Assembly (NCBI RefSeq): GCF_030020805.1
Contig: NZ_CP125098.1
Span: forward strand, 6,223,501-6,287,500
Reading direction: 5' to 3'
DNA length: 64,000 bases
Source: Paenibacillus sp. RC67
GTDB taxonomy: Bacteria; Bacillota; Bacilli; Paenibacillales; NBRC-103111
Shown here: positions 27,236 through 36,938 of the stretch, in pieces
Layout of the letters: each line of letters opens with the position of its first letter
Numbering within the stretch: the first letter of the stretch is position 1
The notes under the pieces: generated by a model
Told to the model about the DNA's origin: nothing
What the model saw: only the letters and a program-made list of their open reading frames with translations
Database searches by the model: none
Made by a program: the position numbers and the translations under genes

Positions 27236-28219
27236 TTAATACGCCCCACGGATAAGCTCATGAACTTCCTGTTCGTAGAATTGTTGCAGGCGCAACTGCT
27301 CGGATTCAGTAAATGGCGTTGTGCTTAACACTCCCAGGTTGTCCTCGACTTGCGCCGTGTTTTTGAAGCCTGGAATGACACAGGTAATATTCGGATTGTC
27401 GAGAATCCATCGCAATGCCGCGCGGGTCATATTCCCTTTGCCCTCCGCGATCCAGCTCAACTGACGGCTTAATGCAACACCTTTCTCGAAAGGCAAGCCC
27501 GCAAAAGTCTCACCGACATTAAAGCTTTCTCCATTACGGTTATAGCTGCGATGGTCGTCTGTTTCAAACTGGGATTGCTCGGAAAATTTACCGGTTAACA
27601 AACCGCTTGCCAAAGGCAGGCGAACCAAAATTCCGACTCCCTTCTCTTTGGCCAGTGGAAGAAGCTCCTTCTCCGGCTTTTGTCTAAATATATTATAGAT
27701 AACCTGAAGCGCCTTGACGTTAGGATACTGCAGGCAAAGCAGCCCTTCCTCAACCGTTTCGACACTGACTCCATATTCACGGATTTTCCCTTCATCGCGC
27801 AGCTTATCCAATACGGCGAATACGGAACCATCACGCAAGATGGAAATAGGCGGACAATGAATCTGATACAAATCGATGCGTTCCCTTTGGAGTCTTTTTA
27901 AGCTTTGTTCACAGTAAGCGCGAACTGAAGCTTCCGAATAGATGGAAGGATCGTGAATATCACCCACTCTGCAAAACTTGGTCGCTATATGGATCGTATC
28001 TTCCTTGCCTTTCGTCGCTTTGGCAAGCAATTCCTCACTGTGCCCGCTGCCGTATACATCTGCCGTATCGAAGAAATTCACTCCGGCCTCCATAGCACGC
28101 GATAAGGCACGAAGGGATTCATTATCATCGACCTTTCCCCATGATCCGCCGATAGCCCAAGTGCCGAAGCTTATTTCACTGACCGATAATTCTGTTGACC
28201 CTAATTGCCGATATTGCAT
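27236..28219 (-). CDS. Aldo/keto reductase
   Basis: A 327-aa NADP(H)-dependent oxidoreductase of the YhdN/IolS-like group. The catalytic set is present: D51 and Y56 (FFDTADVYG), K81 (IATKF) and His in DLYQIHCPP. Substrate unknown; neighbouring epimerase and pectinase genes suggest a sugar or aldehyde. It is separated from the epimerase gene by a possible terminator. Confidence 0.92.
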   Translation of the reverse strand: MQYRQLGSTELSVSEISFGTWAIGGSWGKVDDNESLRALSRAMEAGVNFFDTADVYGSGHSEELLAKATKGKEDTIHIATKFCRVGDIHDPSIYSEASVRAYCEQSLKRLQRERIDLYQIHCPPISILRDGSVFAVLDKLRDEGKIREYGVSVETVEEGLLCLQYPNVKALQVIYNIFRQKPEKELLPLAKEKGVGILVRLPLASGLLTGKFSEQSQFETDDHRSYNRNGESFNVGETFAGLPFEKGVALSRQLSWIAEGKGNMTRAALRWILDNPNITCVIPGFKNTAQVEDNLGVLSTTPFTESEQLRLQQFYEQEVHELIRGAY

Positions 28220-28281
28220 GAAATACTCCTCCTGTTTAACGTATTATGGTAAGCAGCCTTAGTCCATTATAATAAGAAACA

Positions 28282-28318
28282 GACGATTATGCGATTGGGT
28301 AACAAACGCATAACCGAC
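28282..28318 (-). terminator. Possible terminator after the epimerase gene
   Basis: GGTTATGCG/CGCATAATC nine-pair stem with one G-U; the minus-strand tail is only partly T-rich. Confidence 0.45.
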
Positions 28319-28357
28319 TGCTTACTTAACAGCTTTTGGAATCGTTTTGACATGAAT

Positions 28358-29374
28358 CTACAAATTCATAGCCTTCAATTGCTTGCAAAATTCCGCATAG
28401 GCCCCCGTTAATTGGTCCTCCAGGAAATCCTTCTCTTTATCGACTTGATGACCTTCCCGCTCATACCAATCTAACAGCATAGATAGGCCGGAGGAAAGTG
28501 AAATATCAGCCTTATAGCCAGGCAAGTCTCTTTTCAGCTTCCTGTTATCGAACAAGCCTGAGTAGCATTTTTCATAATATAAATGAGCGAATAATGCCGG
28601 GTTCGCTTCCTTCAGAAGCTCAGAGCTAAGATGAACGATGTTAGGCTCCACGCCTACCAGCTTGCCTATTTCCGTATACAGGTCTTGCCATATATGCACT
28701 TCTTCGCTTGTCGCATGATAGGATTGACCGATCATCTTCTTATTGCCGACAGCTCCTACGAACGCCTTAGCCACATCCGGAGCAAAGCTGAAGCTCCACG
28801 GAACCGTTCCGTCACCGAACATGAGAAGCGGTTTACCTGCTCGCATGCGGTGTACAATATTGACATTTTGTCGAAGTACACCTAGATTAGCGCAGCCGAT
28901 ACCATAAGTTAACGAAGGACGAATGATCGTTATGTCTTCCTCACCGCGAGCGATCACCTGACGCAAATAGCGTTCCATTTCTGCTTTATGGAAAGCATAT
29001 GGAAATGACGGGTCGTCGCAGAGTTCCTCTGCATCTTCTACAGTCGGAATCGTGCGAAAAGGCCTTTGATAAGCAGCGCTGCTAGAACAAAAGATGAACT
29101 GTCCTACACGACCCTTAAACGCATCCAATGTAAACTCAGCATCCGCTGCATCGAACGAAATCATATCGATTACCGCATCGAATTGCTGTTCCTTCATCAG
29201 GTCGCGGAATTGCTCCCGATTGGATTTATCGCCGACGATGAACTTCACTTCGCTTGCGAACAAATGATTCTTGCTGCCTCTATTAAATACGGTAACTTCA
29301 TGCCCCTTCGTTAGAGCATGTTCAACAACCGAACGGCTGATGACTCCTGTTCCTCCAAGAACCAATACTTTCAT
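28358..29374 (-). CDS. NAD-dependent epimerase/dehydratase family protein
   Basis: A 338-aa extended SDR. Rossmann glycine motif GGTGVIS at residues 8-14, FCSSSAAY with the catalytic Ser, and YAFHK as the YxxxK motif. It resembles the nucleoside-diphosphate-sugar epimerases annotated next to glycosidases in Paenibacillus. AGGTGA precedes the ATG. It follows the GH28 gene by 22 bases and is probably in the same operon. Confidence 0.88.
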   Translation of the reverse strand: MKVLVLGGTGVISRSVVEHALTKGHEVTVFNRGSKNHLFASEVKFIVGDKSNREQFRDLMKEQQFDAVIDMISFDAADAEFTLDAFKGRVGQFIFCSSSAAYQRPFRTIPTVEDAEELCDDPSFPYAFHKAEMERYLRQVIARGEEDITIIRPSLTYGIGCANLGVLRQNVNIVHRMRAGKPLLMFGDGTVPWSFSFAPDVAKAFVGAVGNKKMIGQSYHATSEEVHIWQDLYTEIGKLVGVEPNIVHLSSELLKEANPALFAHLYYEKCYSGLFDNRKLKRDLPGYKADISLSSGLSMLLDWYEREGHQVDKEKDFLEDQLTGAYAEFCKQLKAMNL

Positions 29375-29395
29375 TCTATCACCTGCTTTTTTACC

Positions 29396-30994
29396 CTATT
29401 TTACCACAACGGTTCCTTGAACCGCAGCATCCACGATTATTTCCTGCACTGCTTTATCCAGCCTGTTGCCAGTAAATACGATATCCTGCGTATTGGCTCC
29501 GCTGATTCGCGCATACACATCGGTTCCCTTCGCTGCCGAACCGCCTTGAATGAATGCTCCCAGCGTATCCTTCAATTCAATGACCGCCGTGCCGACATGC
29601 GGTTTTTTCATTCCAAATCCCATTAATTCTATATCATCGCCATTCTCAATTGTAAGAGCAGCGCCTTCTCTCGTCTCGATACGTACATGATGCATTTGAA
29701 GAGAGCGCACATATTTGCAGTACATTCCCTTGCCTGCCATTACAAGCTCCTCGCGCACCATATCGGGCTCGCCGCCTTGTTCATTCGGATCCGTCGTCAT
29801 TTCGATATGAATATGATCCATAACGACATCTTCAATCGGCATTTCAGGGAGTCCATACAGGAAGCCTGCTGCTCCCAGCACTTCCGTTGCCGTAATATGG
29901 CTCAGATGAATATGACGGAATACCGGAGTGGATTCCGAGATCGGCTGAGGCTCAGGACTCGAGATCGAAGGATTAGCAGGATCGACTCCATAACGATAGA
30001 ACGAGTTAATAGCAATCGGGCAGAGGACACCCTTCATAAAAATGTTATTTACTTGTACATGCTCAATTGTCCCTCCGCGTGCCCGGTTAGATTTGAACCG
30101 AATGCCACGGTCCGTGCCAATGAAGACGCAGTTGGATATCGTCACATGGCGGATTCCGCCAGCCGTTTCGCTTCCTAAGACGACTCCTCCATGACCTGCG
30201 CGCATAGTACAGTTTGTTATTGTTACATTTTCCGTCGGAATACCGATTCGTCTTCCGTCCTCATCGATACCGGATTTCAAGCACAAGCAGTCGTCACCAA
30301 CGTCAAATTGGCAGTCGGAGATACGAACGTAACGGCAGGAATCGATATCGAGCCCGTCTCCGTTCGGCGTATCTGAAGGATTCTGAATCAAGACGCTGTG
30401 AATAGTCACATTATCGCAGTAGACGAGATGCGTGTTCCAAAACGGCGAATTTTGCAGTGTAATGCCTTCCAACCGCACATTCGTACAGCGGAATAATTGG
30501 AAGAGAGCCGGACGCAAAAATTGTGTCTCCCATTCCACAATATTGCTCTTAATGTCCATGAGATGACGGTTCAGATCAAACAGTTGAAGCTCACGAACAT
30601 TTGAAGGACGACGTCCTGCCTTGCATTCGCGGTATTGCTGCCACCATGCAGCGCCTTGACCGTCAATGATGCCGCCGCCCACAATCGATATATTCGTTAA
30701 ATCCACTCCGTAAACCAACGGGGAGTAGCCGTAACACTCATAACCGGACCAACGTGTTTTAACAAAAGGATAATCGTCCGGATTTGTCGAGAACAGAAGC
30801 TTCGCTCCCGAATCGATATGGACGGTCATGTTGCTTTTCAAATGTACGGCACCCGTTAAATACGTTCCCGCAGGGAAATAGACCGTCCCCCCGCCAGCCG
30901 CTTCGCAAGCTTCCAAAGTATGGCGAATCGCATCCGTATTCATAGTTAAGCCGTCACCAACGGCCCCGTATTCCAAAACATTAAACACAGTCAT
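29396..30994 (-). CDS. GH28 family glycosidase (polygalacturonase-like)
   Basis: 532 aa, right-handed parallel beta-helix. N-terminal FNVLEYGAVGDGLTMNTDAI and AAGGGTVYFPAGTYLTG are typical. The GH28 active site is complete: NGDGLD, GDDCLCLKSG, GHGGVVLGSE and RGIRFKS. It hydrolyses galacturonosyl or rhamnogalacturonan bonds. There is no signal peptide, so it probably acts on imported oligogalacturonides. GGAGGAG precedes the ATG. It is the first gene of an operon with the epimerase. Confidence 0.92.
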   Translation of the reverse strand: MTVFNVLEYGAVGDGLTMNTDAIRHTLEACEAAGGGTVYFPAGTYLTGAVHLKSNMTVHIDSGAKLLFSTNPDDYPFVKTRWSGYECYGYSPLVYGVDLTNISIVGGGIIDGQGAAWWQQYRECKAGRRPSNVRELQLFDLNRHLMDIKSNIVEWETQFLRPALFQLFRCTNVRLEGITLQNSPFWNTHLVYCDNVTIHSVLIQNPSDTPNGDGLDIDSCRYVRISDCQFDVGDDCLCLKSGIDEDGRRIGIPTENVTITNCTMRAGHGGVVLGSETAGGIRHVTISNCVFIGTDRGIRFKSNRARGGTIEHVQVNNIFMKGVLCPIAINSFYRYGVDPANPSISSPEPQPISESTPVFRHIHLSHITATEVLGAAGFLYGLPEMPIEDVVMDHIHIEMTTDPNEQGGEPDMVREELVMAGKGMYCKYVRSLQMHHVRIETREGAALTIENGDDIELMGFGMKKPHVGTAVIELKDTLGAFIQGGSAAKGTDVYARISGANTQDIVFTGNRLDKAVQEIIVDAAVQGTVVVK

Positions 30995-31225
30995 GATGTC
31001 TCCTCCTAATCACGCGAAAGTGACAAAAGCGCCGGCTTTCTCATGATTCTCTTTAATATATTCATCCTATTGTAGTATCGCTGATAGGAAAGTACCAGGC
31101 AATCTCCCGTATTTAACCTGATTAATAAAATGAGGAAAGTGTAAGACAAAGAGATAGTCTTTATTTAACTTCAGGATATTCATTATTTAACTTGCAGGCT
31201 AGCAGTCCTTTTAAACCCGCTACCT

Positions 31226-31272
31226 CAAAGCAAAAGGAACGAATGCTGCTATGCCTGCAGCCAATTGTTCCT
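31226..31272 (-). terminator. Terminator of the YesM/YesN-type operon
   Basis: GGAAC..GCTGC and GCAGC..GTTCC form two stacked stems, followed by TTTTGCTTT on the minus strand. The rest of the 290-bp gap up to the GH28 start shows nothing more that I can support. Confidence 0.6.
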
Positions 31273-31288
31273 CTCGTTTGAGCCTTAC

Positions 31289-33097
31289 TCAATTATTATC
31301 GACAAGGGCTGGCATCATCATGATCAGCTTCGTCCCTTGCTCGGGCGCACTTTCAATTTTTAATCCGTAGGATTCACCAAACACCATTTGAATACGCCGA
31401 TGCACGTTAATAATACCAATGCCGCCCTTCCTGCCGGACTCTTCATCCGCAAGTCTGTTTGCGTTTAATTTAGCTTGGAGTTGCGCTAGCGCCTCACCAG
31501 TAATGCCAATCCCATTATCCTCCACGCTAACCCAGAACATTCCGTCAGTCTCTCCAGCGTCGATCCGGATGAAATGGTAGTCCTCTACGCCATCTGGGAA
31601 CGCATGCTGGAACACATTCTCAACCAATGGCTGGAGTGTAAGCCGAACCATATTGTGCAGCAGATAATCCGGTTGTACGGCAACGTCGACTTCAAACTCG
31701 CGCCCTATCCGGTGCCGCAGAATCACCAGATAATGCATGACATGCTTGAGCTCATTGGCTATCGTTATTTCCTCCAAATTCGTCTGAACGGAATAGCGCA
31801 GCATATAAGCAAGTGACTCAACGATTTCGGATATTTCCTCCGAATCCCGAATAAAGGCGTAACATACGATCATTTCCAACGTGTTATACATAAAATGCGG
31901 ATTGATTTGCAGTTGCAGAGATTGAAGCACCGCTTGCTGCCGTTCCAGGCGCATTTCCTGATTTTTCAATTCAACTTGGTATACTCTTTCCACCATTTCC
32001 GACAGCCGGTTAACCATGACGTTGTAACGCATCATAAGCTCAACCATTTCATCGTAACGTTCAGGCAGTGGAATAATGGACCAGTTACCTTTTTCCGTCT
32101 CACGCATTCCATTCTTCAGTACTTGGATCGGCTCTGTAATGGATTTGCCGAATCGATAGGCCAAAAGCAGGGCAATGCACAGTGTGAACAAGCCTACGAT
32201 GATCGTCGTCGTGCGAATCTTGGATACAGGTTTGCGCAGCTCATCCAGAGGCATAGAAATAACGAGATTCCAGCCTGAATAGTCGGATTTCTGTGACATA
32301 TACATTCGTCGAACGCCTTCCTCGGTATTTTCAACCAAAGACAACTCGTTATCGCTGAGCTTGTGCTGCAATTTGCCATCAACAAAGGCCCCCACCTTTT
32401 CGCGCTGTGGATGATATACGATCTGTCCTTTATCGTCCATAATGAAAAAGTACCCGTTTGGTCCAAGCTCAATTCCCTTCCACATGGCTGCCAGGTCCGG
32501 CGCACGCATCTCTATGGCCAGAATCCCTTTGGGCGATGATGAGGTTAATCCTTTGATCTGTCTGATAAGGGTCAGCATAGGAAAACGCGTATCGTTTAAT
32601 ATACTGTGGTTCAATATACTCAAGCTTCCGTCCTCATTGGTATGGGAACGGTAATAGCTTAATTGCTCACGAATTTCATTTGGACTGAACGATTGCTCCG
32701 GCACATCATAAAAATAATACGCTGCATTCTCGTTAAAGCTAATGATGTAGATCGAAGCAATTTCCGGATTACGGATAAATACCGGATCGACACCCGCTTC
32801 CTTAATCGTTTTGCGATACTCAAAAAATTCATAAAATTCCGGTTTGGGCGGCAAATCCAGGAATCGTTTCACTTCTCTGTTGGTTAGTAAAGAAACCATT
32901 GAGCGTTCATACGCTTGCAAGTATAAGTCCGTATGATGCACGGCATTAGCCACAATTTGTGTCATTTGATTTTTAGCCAACACATCCAGCTCTTGAGAAG
33001 AAGTGGTGTAGGAGAATATTCCCACACTCGATAAGGATAGAACGATAACAACTAAAAAATAAACAAACAGCTTGCGATATACACTTCCACGCTTCAT
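31289..33097 (-). CDS. YesM-type sensor histidine kinase
   Basis: 602 aa. N-terminal membrane helix (about 10-30), an extracellular dCache-like domain, a second helix (TTTIIVGLFTLCIALLLAYRFG, about 290), HAMP, then His_kinase with phosphoacceptor LQLQINPHFMYNTLEMI and an ATPase domain with LTLQPLVENVFQHAF and DNGIGI. It phosphorylates the adjacent AraC-type regulator, whose stop overlaps its start by four bases (ATGA). Such pairs respond to extracellular oligosaccharides, often through a binding lipoprotein like the one just upstream. Confidence 0.93.
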   Translation of the reverse strand: MKRGSVYRKLFVYFLVVIVLSLSSVGIFSYTTSSQELDVLAKNQMTQIVANAVHHTDLYLQAYERSMVSLLTNREVKRFLDLPPKPEFYEFFEYRKTIKEAGVDPVFIRNPEIASIYIISFNENAAYYFYDVPEQSFSPNEIREQLSYYRSHTNEDGSLSILNHSILNDTRFPMLTLIRQIKGLTSSSPKGILAIEMRAPDLAAMWKGIELGPNGYFFIMDDKGQIVYHPQREKVGAFVDGKLQHKLSDNELSLVENTEEGVRRMYMSQKSDYSGWNLVISMPLDELRKPVSKIRTTTIIVGLFTLCIALLLAYRFGKSITEPIQVLKNGMRETEKGNWSIIPLPERYDEMVELMMRYNVMVNRLSEMVERVYQVELKNQEMRLERQQAVLQSLQLQINPHFMYNTLEMIVCYAFIRDSEEISEIVESLAYMLRYSVQTNLEEITIANELKHVMHYLVILRHRIGREFEVDVAVQPDYLLHNMVRLTLQPLVENVFQHAFPDGVEDYHFIRIDAGETDGMFWVSVEDNGIGITGEALAQLQAKLNANRLADEESGRKGGIGIINVHRRIQMVFGESYGLKIESAPEQGTKLIMMMPALVDNN

Positions 33098-34113
33098 TTG
33101 ATCCCCATTTGATTTCGAAATTCAGACGGTGAGATGCCGAAGATTTTTTTGAATGTTTTCGTAAAATGCGGATAATCCTCATAGCCTACTAATTCGGCCA
33201 CATCCACAATTCGGATATGTGGGACGGACAGAAGCTCTTTGGCCTTTTCCATACGCCGGTTAATCCGATAGCGAACGAATGTTTCGTTAGTCATTCTTTT
33301 GAATAAGGCACTGAAATAAGTGGGAGTGAGACCTATCATCGCCGCAACCTGATCAAGCGATATATCTTCAGAAAGTTTGCTATCTATGTACGCTTTGGCT
33401 TCCTCCATGGGGTCTTTGAAATTCCCTTTACGATTTGCAAGAAGGGTGACCGCCATTTGACGAAGCCTGTTCTCGAAAGAATCCAATGCCGACTTGGTGC
33501 TCGAGTCCTGCAGGTCTGTGTGCACATAATCCTTTAACACACCTCTGGCATGGAACCGTTTGACCAACATCGCCGTACAGTCTTCCAAAAGCTCCTTTAA
33601 CTTGCCTAGAGTCAAATTGGCTGATATACAGTACTGCCTCCACAAGTCGGTAAGCCGAGTCAATTCATCCATCTGAAGCGACCAAATACACTGCTCCATC
33701 GCATCAATCCACTCAATATAGCGGGATACGGAGAAGTAGCCTGTCGTCGATTCCTGAACAAGCTGACTTAGCACCCTATGCAGATCCGTTTTCATCAGTG
33801 GCTTTAGTAAATAATGCTTCACGCCATAAGTCATCGCTTTTTGAGCATACTCAAAATCGTTATATCCGGAAATAACAGCGGTTTGGATATGTGCATAATC
33901 GCTGTGAATCGCTTGGCATAGCGCCAAGCCGTCCATTTTGGGCATGCGAATATCCGTCAGGACAATGTCCGGCTCCAAAGCTTGTATTTTTTGCAAAGCA
34001 TCCAAGCCGTTCTCCGCGGTTCTAATTCCTTCGAAGGAAGGCGCATACACCTCTGCCATTTTGACCAATCCTAAACGAATAATCGGTTCATCATCAACGA
34101 TGAGCAAATGCAT
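33094..34113 (-). CDS. YesN-type response regulator with AraC output domain
   Basis: 339 aa. Receiver domain with DDEP, phosphoacceptor DIVLTDIRMPKMDG and KP (HYLLKPLMK), and a C-terminal AraC double helix-turn-helix (ISLDQVAAMIGLTPTYFSALFKRMT; VDVAELVGYEDYPHFTKTFKKIFGISPSEFR). AAGGAG is nine bases before the ATG at 34113. It probably activates the adjacent pectin/uronate genes. Confidence 0.93.
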   Translation of the reverse strand: MHLLIVDDEPIIRLGLVKMAEVYAPSFEGIRTAENGLDALQKIQALEPDIVLTDIRMPKMDGLALCQAIHSDYAHIQTAVISGYNDFEYAQKAMTYGVKHYLLKPLMKTDLHRVLSQLVQESTTGYFSVSRYIEWIDAMEQCIWSLQMDELTRLTDLWRQYCISANLTLGKLKELLEDCTAMLVKRFHARGVLKDYVHTDLQDSSTKSALDSFENRLRQMAVTLLANRKGNFKDPMEEAKAYIDSKLSEDISLDQVAAMIGLTPTYFSALFKRMTNETFVRYRINRRMEKAKELLSVPHIRIVDVAELVGYEDYPHFTKTFKKIFGISPSEFRNQMGIK

Positions 34114-34269
34114 GGAAGTCAGCTCCTTTTGCACCGGCCATAAGCATAATCCCTCAAGCTGTGGGGGGATACCGAAACGCTTCGGCACAGTAACTCTTCT
34201 ATATAATCCTTTTGCGTGTACAAAAGCGCGTCAACGCCGTTTTCTCCCTTGTATCGAAAAGAGCACACC

Positions 34270-35826
34270 TCATGGTTTGTACAGATTAACGATTCCTTCT
34301 TGTCGGTTATAGCGTTCCGTTGCCTCTTTAATAATTTCATCTCCGCCTGTTTGTCTGTACTCCTCGATCACCTTAGGCCAATCGCTGATAGGCTCTTTGC
34401 CATAAATCATCTTGATGATATGATCCATAATAAATTTCGGAGCGCCATCCTGCGTCATGGGGGCAAGATCCTGAAACTTGGAAAATGAAATCAAGTCCGG
34501 ATTAAAGCCGATACCCGGAAGCCCCTCTTTCATGACTATGTTATCTAATGCATTCAGCGTATCTCTGCCATTCTGATCGAGCTGAAGCCGCAAACGGTTA
34601 GCCGTAGCGTCATGAGCGCCCCACAGCATACCGCTTCGCCACCCTTCTTCTTCAACAGCTTCCTTCGTTTGAGGGAGCTTATAGTGGATCCTGCCATTCT
34701 CCACGGTGTAAGTATCCCCTTCAATGCCGAAAGTGAAAAATTTCTCCGCCTCCGGTGTTTGCATCCAGTCAAAAAACTGAACGATCCGTGCCGCTGTCTC
34801 CGGTTTGACGTTTTTGTTAATATAAAAAGCCGAGATGACTGGGGTATAGTAAAAATAGCCGCTTGTACCTTCCGGTCCCTTAGGAGAAGGGATAATGTCT
34901 ACTTTGGCCGAAGGAGCCGCCTGTTTGATGGAGGTTCGGAAATCAATCAGTCCTATAGCATTGGAAGACCACATTCCCGCTTTGCCGGAACGAATGAAGC
35001 TCAAGAAGTCCGCCGATGAAATTGCAGCGAAATCTTTGGCAATGAGCCCCTCATCCAGCATGGTCTTATAGGTCTGGAGCGCTTTCTCCATATGCTCTAC
35101 ATCAAAAAATTTAGGCAACACTTCCCCGTTGACCACCTCAAATTGATCCCGGTAAGGAAGTACGTCATACGCTCCCAAAATGAGATCAGCATATTTCAAG
35201 TTTTCCCGCATCAAATAAGGATGCTCGATTCCCATGTTCTTAAAGGCCCTTAGCACATCCAGAAACTCATCCACCGTCTGCGGCGGCTTCAAGTCTGCCT
35301 TCTCCAGCAAATCCGTTCGGATAAAGGTCGCTCTTCGGGACGGGACCGTCAAATAATTGGGGATACCGTATATTTTCCCATTGTAAGATACGGCTTCCCA
35401 TGCAGCCTTCGGCACGTGCTTCAACAGATTAGGAGCATACTGCTTCAACAACTCGTCGAGCTGCATAAAAACACCCGCTTCAACTGAGCTTGACATCGTT
35501 GTACTGGTGGGTGTACCGTTGCTTCCGATAACGTCCGGAATGCTGCTGCCTGCTAGCATAACAGGAAGCTTAGATTCCTCAATCACCTTCACTTCAAGAG
35601 AAGTGTTGGTCAGTTCTCCTAATTTAAGTACCCACTTTTCCTGGCTCAAATCGCTAAATCGTGAATAATATCCGCTGCTCGAAGTCGTTGTGTAGGAAAT
35701 AGAAAATTTCGTAGGCTTGCTGCCCTCAGGTGCTAGCTGTTTTGCAGCTTTGTCATCATTGAAACAACCAACAGTACTAACGGTAGTAAGAGCTATGGTC
35801 AGAAATGCACCGACGGTTCTCTTCAT
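34270..35826 (-). CDS. LplA-like extracellular solute-binding lipoprotein
   Basis: 518 aa. The signal peptide MKRTVGAFLTIALTTVSTVGC ends in a lipobox Cys. The mature part is of the large family 1 binding proteins used with LplB/YtcP-type permeases (KLPVMLAGSSIPDVIGSN; YNGKIYGIPNYLTVPSRRATFIRTDLLEKA; FDWMQTPEAEKFFTFGIEG). No permease genes are adjacent. It lies directly upstream of the YesN/YesM pair in the same orientation and may serve transport or sensing. AAGGGA precedes the ATG at 35826. Confidence 0.9.
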   Translation of the reverse strand: MKRTVGAFLTIALTTVSTVGCFNDDKAAKQLAPEGSKPTKFSISYTTTSSSGYYSRFSDLSQEKWVLKLGELTNTSLEVKVIEESKLPVMLAGSSIPDVIGSNGTPTSTTMSSSVEAGVFMQLDELLKQYAPNLLKHVPKAAWEAVSYNGKIYGIPNYLTVPSRRATFIRTDLLEKADLKPPQTVDEFLDVLRAFKNMGIEHPYLMRENLKYADLILGAYDVLPYRDQFEVVNGEVLPKFFDVEHMEKALQTYKTMLDEGLIAKDFAAISSADFLSFIRSGKAGMWSSNAIGLIDFRTSIKQAAPSAKVDIIPSPKGPEGTSGYFYYTPVISAFYINKNVKPETAARIVQFFDWMQTPEAEKFFTFGIEGDTYTVENGRIHYKLPQTKEAVEEEGWRSGMLWGAHDATANRLRLQLDQNGRDTLNALDNIVMKEGLPGIGFNPDLISFSKFQDLAPMTQDGAPKFIMDHIIKMIYGKEPISDWPKVIEEYRQTGGDEIIKEATERYNRQEGIVNLYKP

Positions 35827-35865
35827 ACAAGTCCCTTCATTTTTCGAATTATAAATAAGAAGGAA

Positions 35866-35923
35866 TATAAAAGGGCTGCCCGCAGGTGATCTATTCACCT
35901 GAAGTACAGCCCCTCTGGCATCG
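35866..35923 (-). terminator. Terminator of the uronate-isomerase-like/Gfo-Idh operon
   Basis: GGGCTG/CAGCCC outer and CAGGTGA/TCACCTG inner stems, then TTTTAT on the minus strand. Confidence 0.75.
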
Positions 35924-35943
35924 AATTTTTTCGGGAGCAGATG

Positions 35944-36903
35944 CTAGTTCGGGTACTTTATTTCTAATTTTCGTCCTTCGGCACTGGATAATTTGGCGTA
36001 GTGCACCAGTGTCTGGGATTTTAAATAATCCGTTCCGCTCGTCTCCGAATCGCGCTTCTCCTGAAGCGATGCCAAGAACTCCGCTAATGTGTCGGAAGTG
36101 TCTACACCGCTGTAATCGCTGATTTGCTCCTCAACGCCATCCTTAATAAGATGGATGACTTGATTCTCATATTGGATCGTACCTTCCGTTCCCTCGATCC
36201 GCCAATCGCCGTGCCATGGCGTTTGCTTTCCTCTGGAGGAGATCGAGCCGTTATAGCTCACCTTGATCCCGTTCTCCATCTCTATCAAAGCGCTGGTGTT
36301 AATGATGGCACCCTCTTCGTCCCAACCACTTATCGGGTTGTACATATCCGAATAGACGCTTTTTCCTTCAACACCGGTCAAATAGCGGATCATATCAAAG
36401 TGATGGACGCCGATATCATCAAGCAGGCTCACCGTATATTTGCGCTCGACATGGTGGTATCTGTAGAAAACAATGTCCATAGTGGAAATACGTCCGATTG
36501 CGCCTGCATCGAGCAGCTGCTTCAATTTACGTATAGCGGCATGACGGCGGTAATTTTCTGCTATCATGAAGGGAATGTTCTCCTTAACCGCACGCTCCAC
36601 TACTACAATCGATTCCTCATAATCAAACGATATCGGCTTCTCGCACAGAACAGGCAGTTTTTTGTCAAAAGCAGCATTATTAACTACCGTATGCGCCATA
36701 GGAGAAGTTACATTTACTACAAAATCAAGCTGCTCCTTCTCTAAAGCCTCGGCAAGGGAAGTGTAGAAAGGGAAGTGATCATCCCCCATCTTCTCTTTCA
36801 TTGAAGCATCTGTCTCGACCACCGCGGCCAACAAACCTTTATCCCTTAATCTTTTGTACCAGGAAAATCCTGCGCTCCCGAGCCCAACCAAAAGTGCCTT
36901 CAT
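35944..36903 (-). CDS. Gfo/Idh/MocA family oxidoreductase
   Basis: 319 aa. N-terminal Rossmann fold with GLGSAGFSWYKRL, VLCEKPISFDYEES (the EKP motif with catalytic Lys) and a C-terminal alpha/beta domain with LDDIGVHHFDMIRYLTG. It is closely related to the N-terminal part of the dehydrogenase-cupin protein at 51911-53203. Probably acts on a sugar or inositol derivative. GGGGAG is before the ATG at 36903. It follows the isomerase-like gene by 35 bases. Confidence 0.92.
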   Translation of the reverse strand: MKALLVGLGSAGFSWYKRLRDKGLLAAVVETDASMKEKMGDDHFPFYTSLAEALEKEQLDFVVNVTSPMAHTVVNNAAFDKKLPVLCEKPISFDYEESIVVVERAVKENIPFMIAENYRRHAAIRKLKQLLDAGAIGRISTMDIVFYRYHHVERKYTVSLLDDIGVHHFDMIRYLTGVEGKSVYSDMYNPISGWDEEGAIINTSALIEMENGIKVSYNGSISSRGKQTPWHGDWRIEGTEGTIQYENQVIHLIKDGVEEQISDYSGVDTSDTLAEFLASLQEKRDSETSGTDYLKSQTLVHYAKLSSAEGRKLEIKYPN

Positions 36904-36938
36904 TTTCAAACTCCCCTCATAAAGCTTCTCGCCATGAT

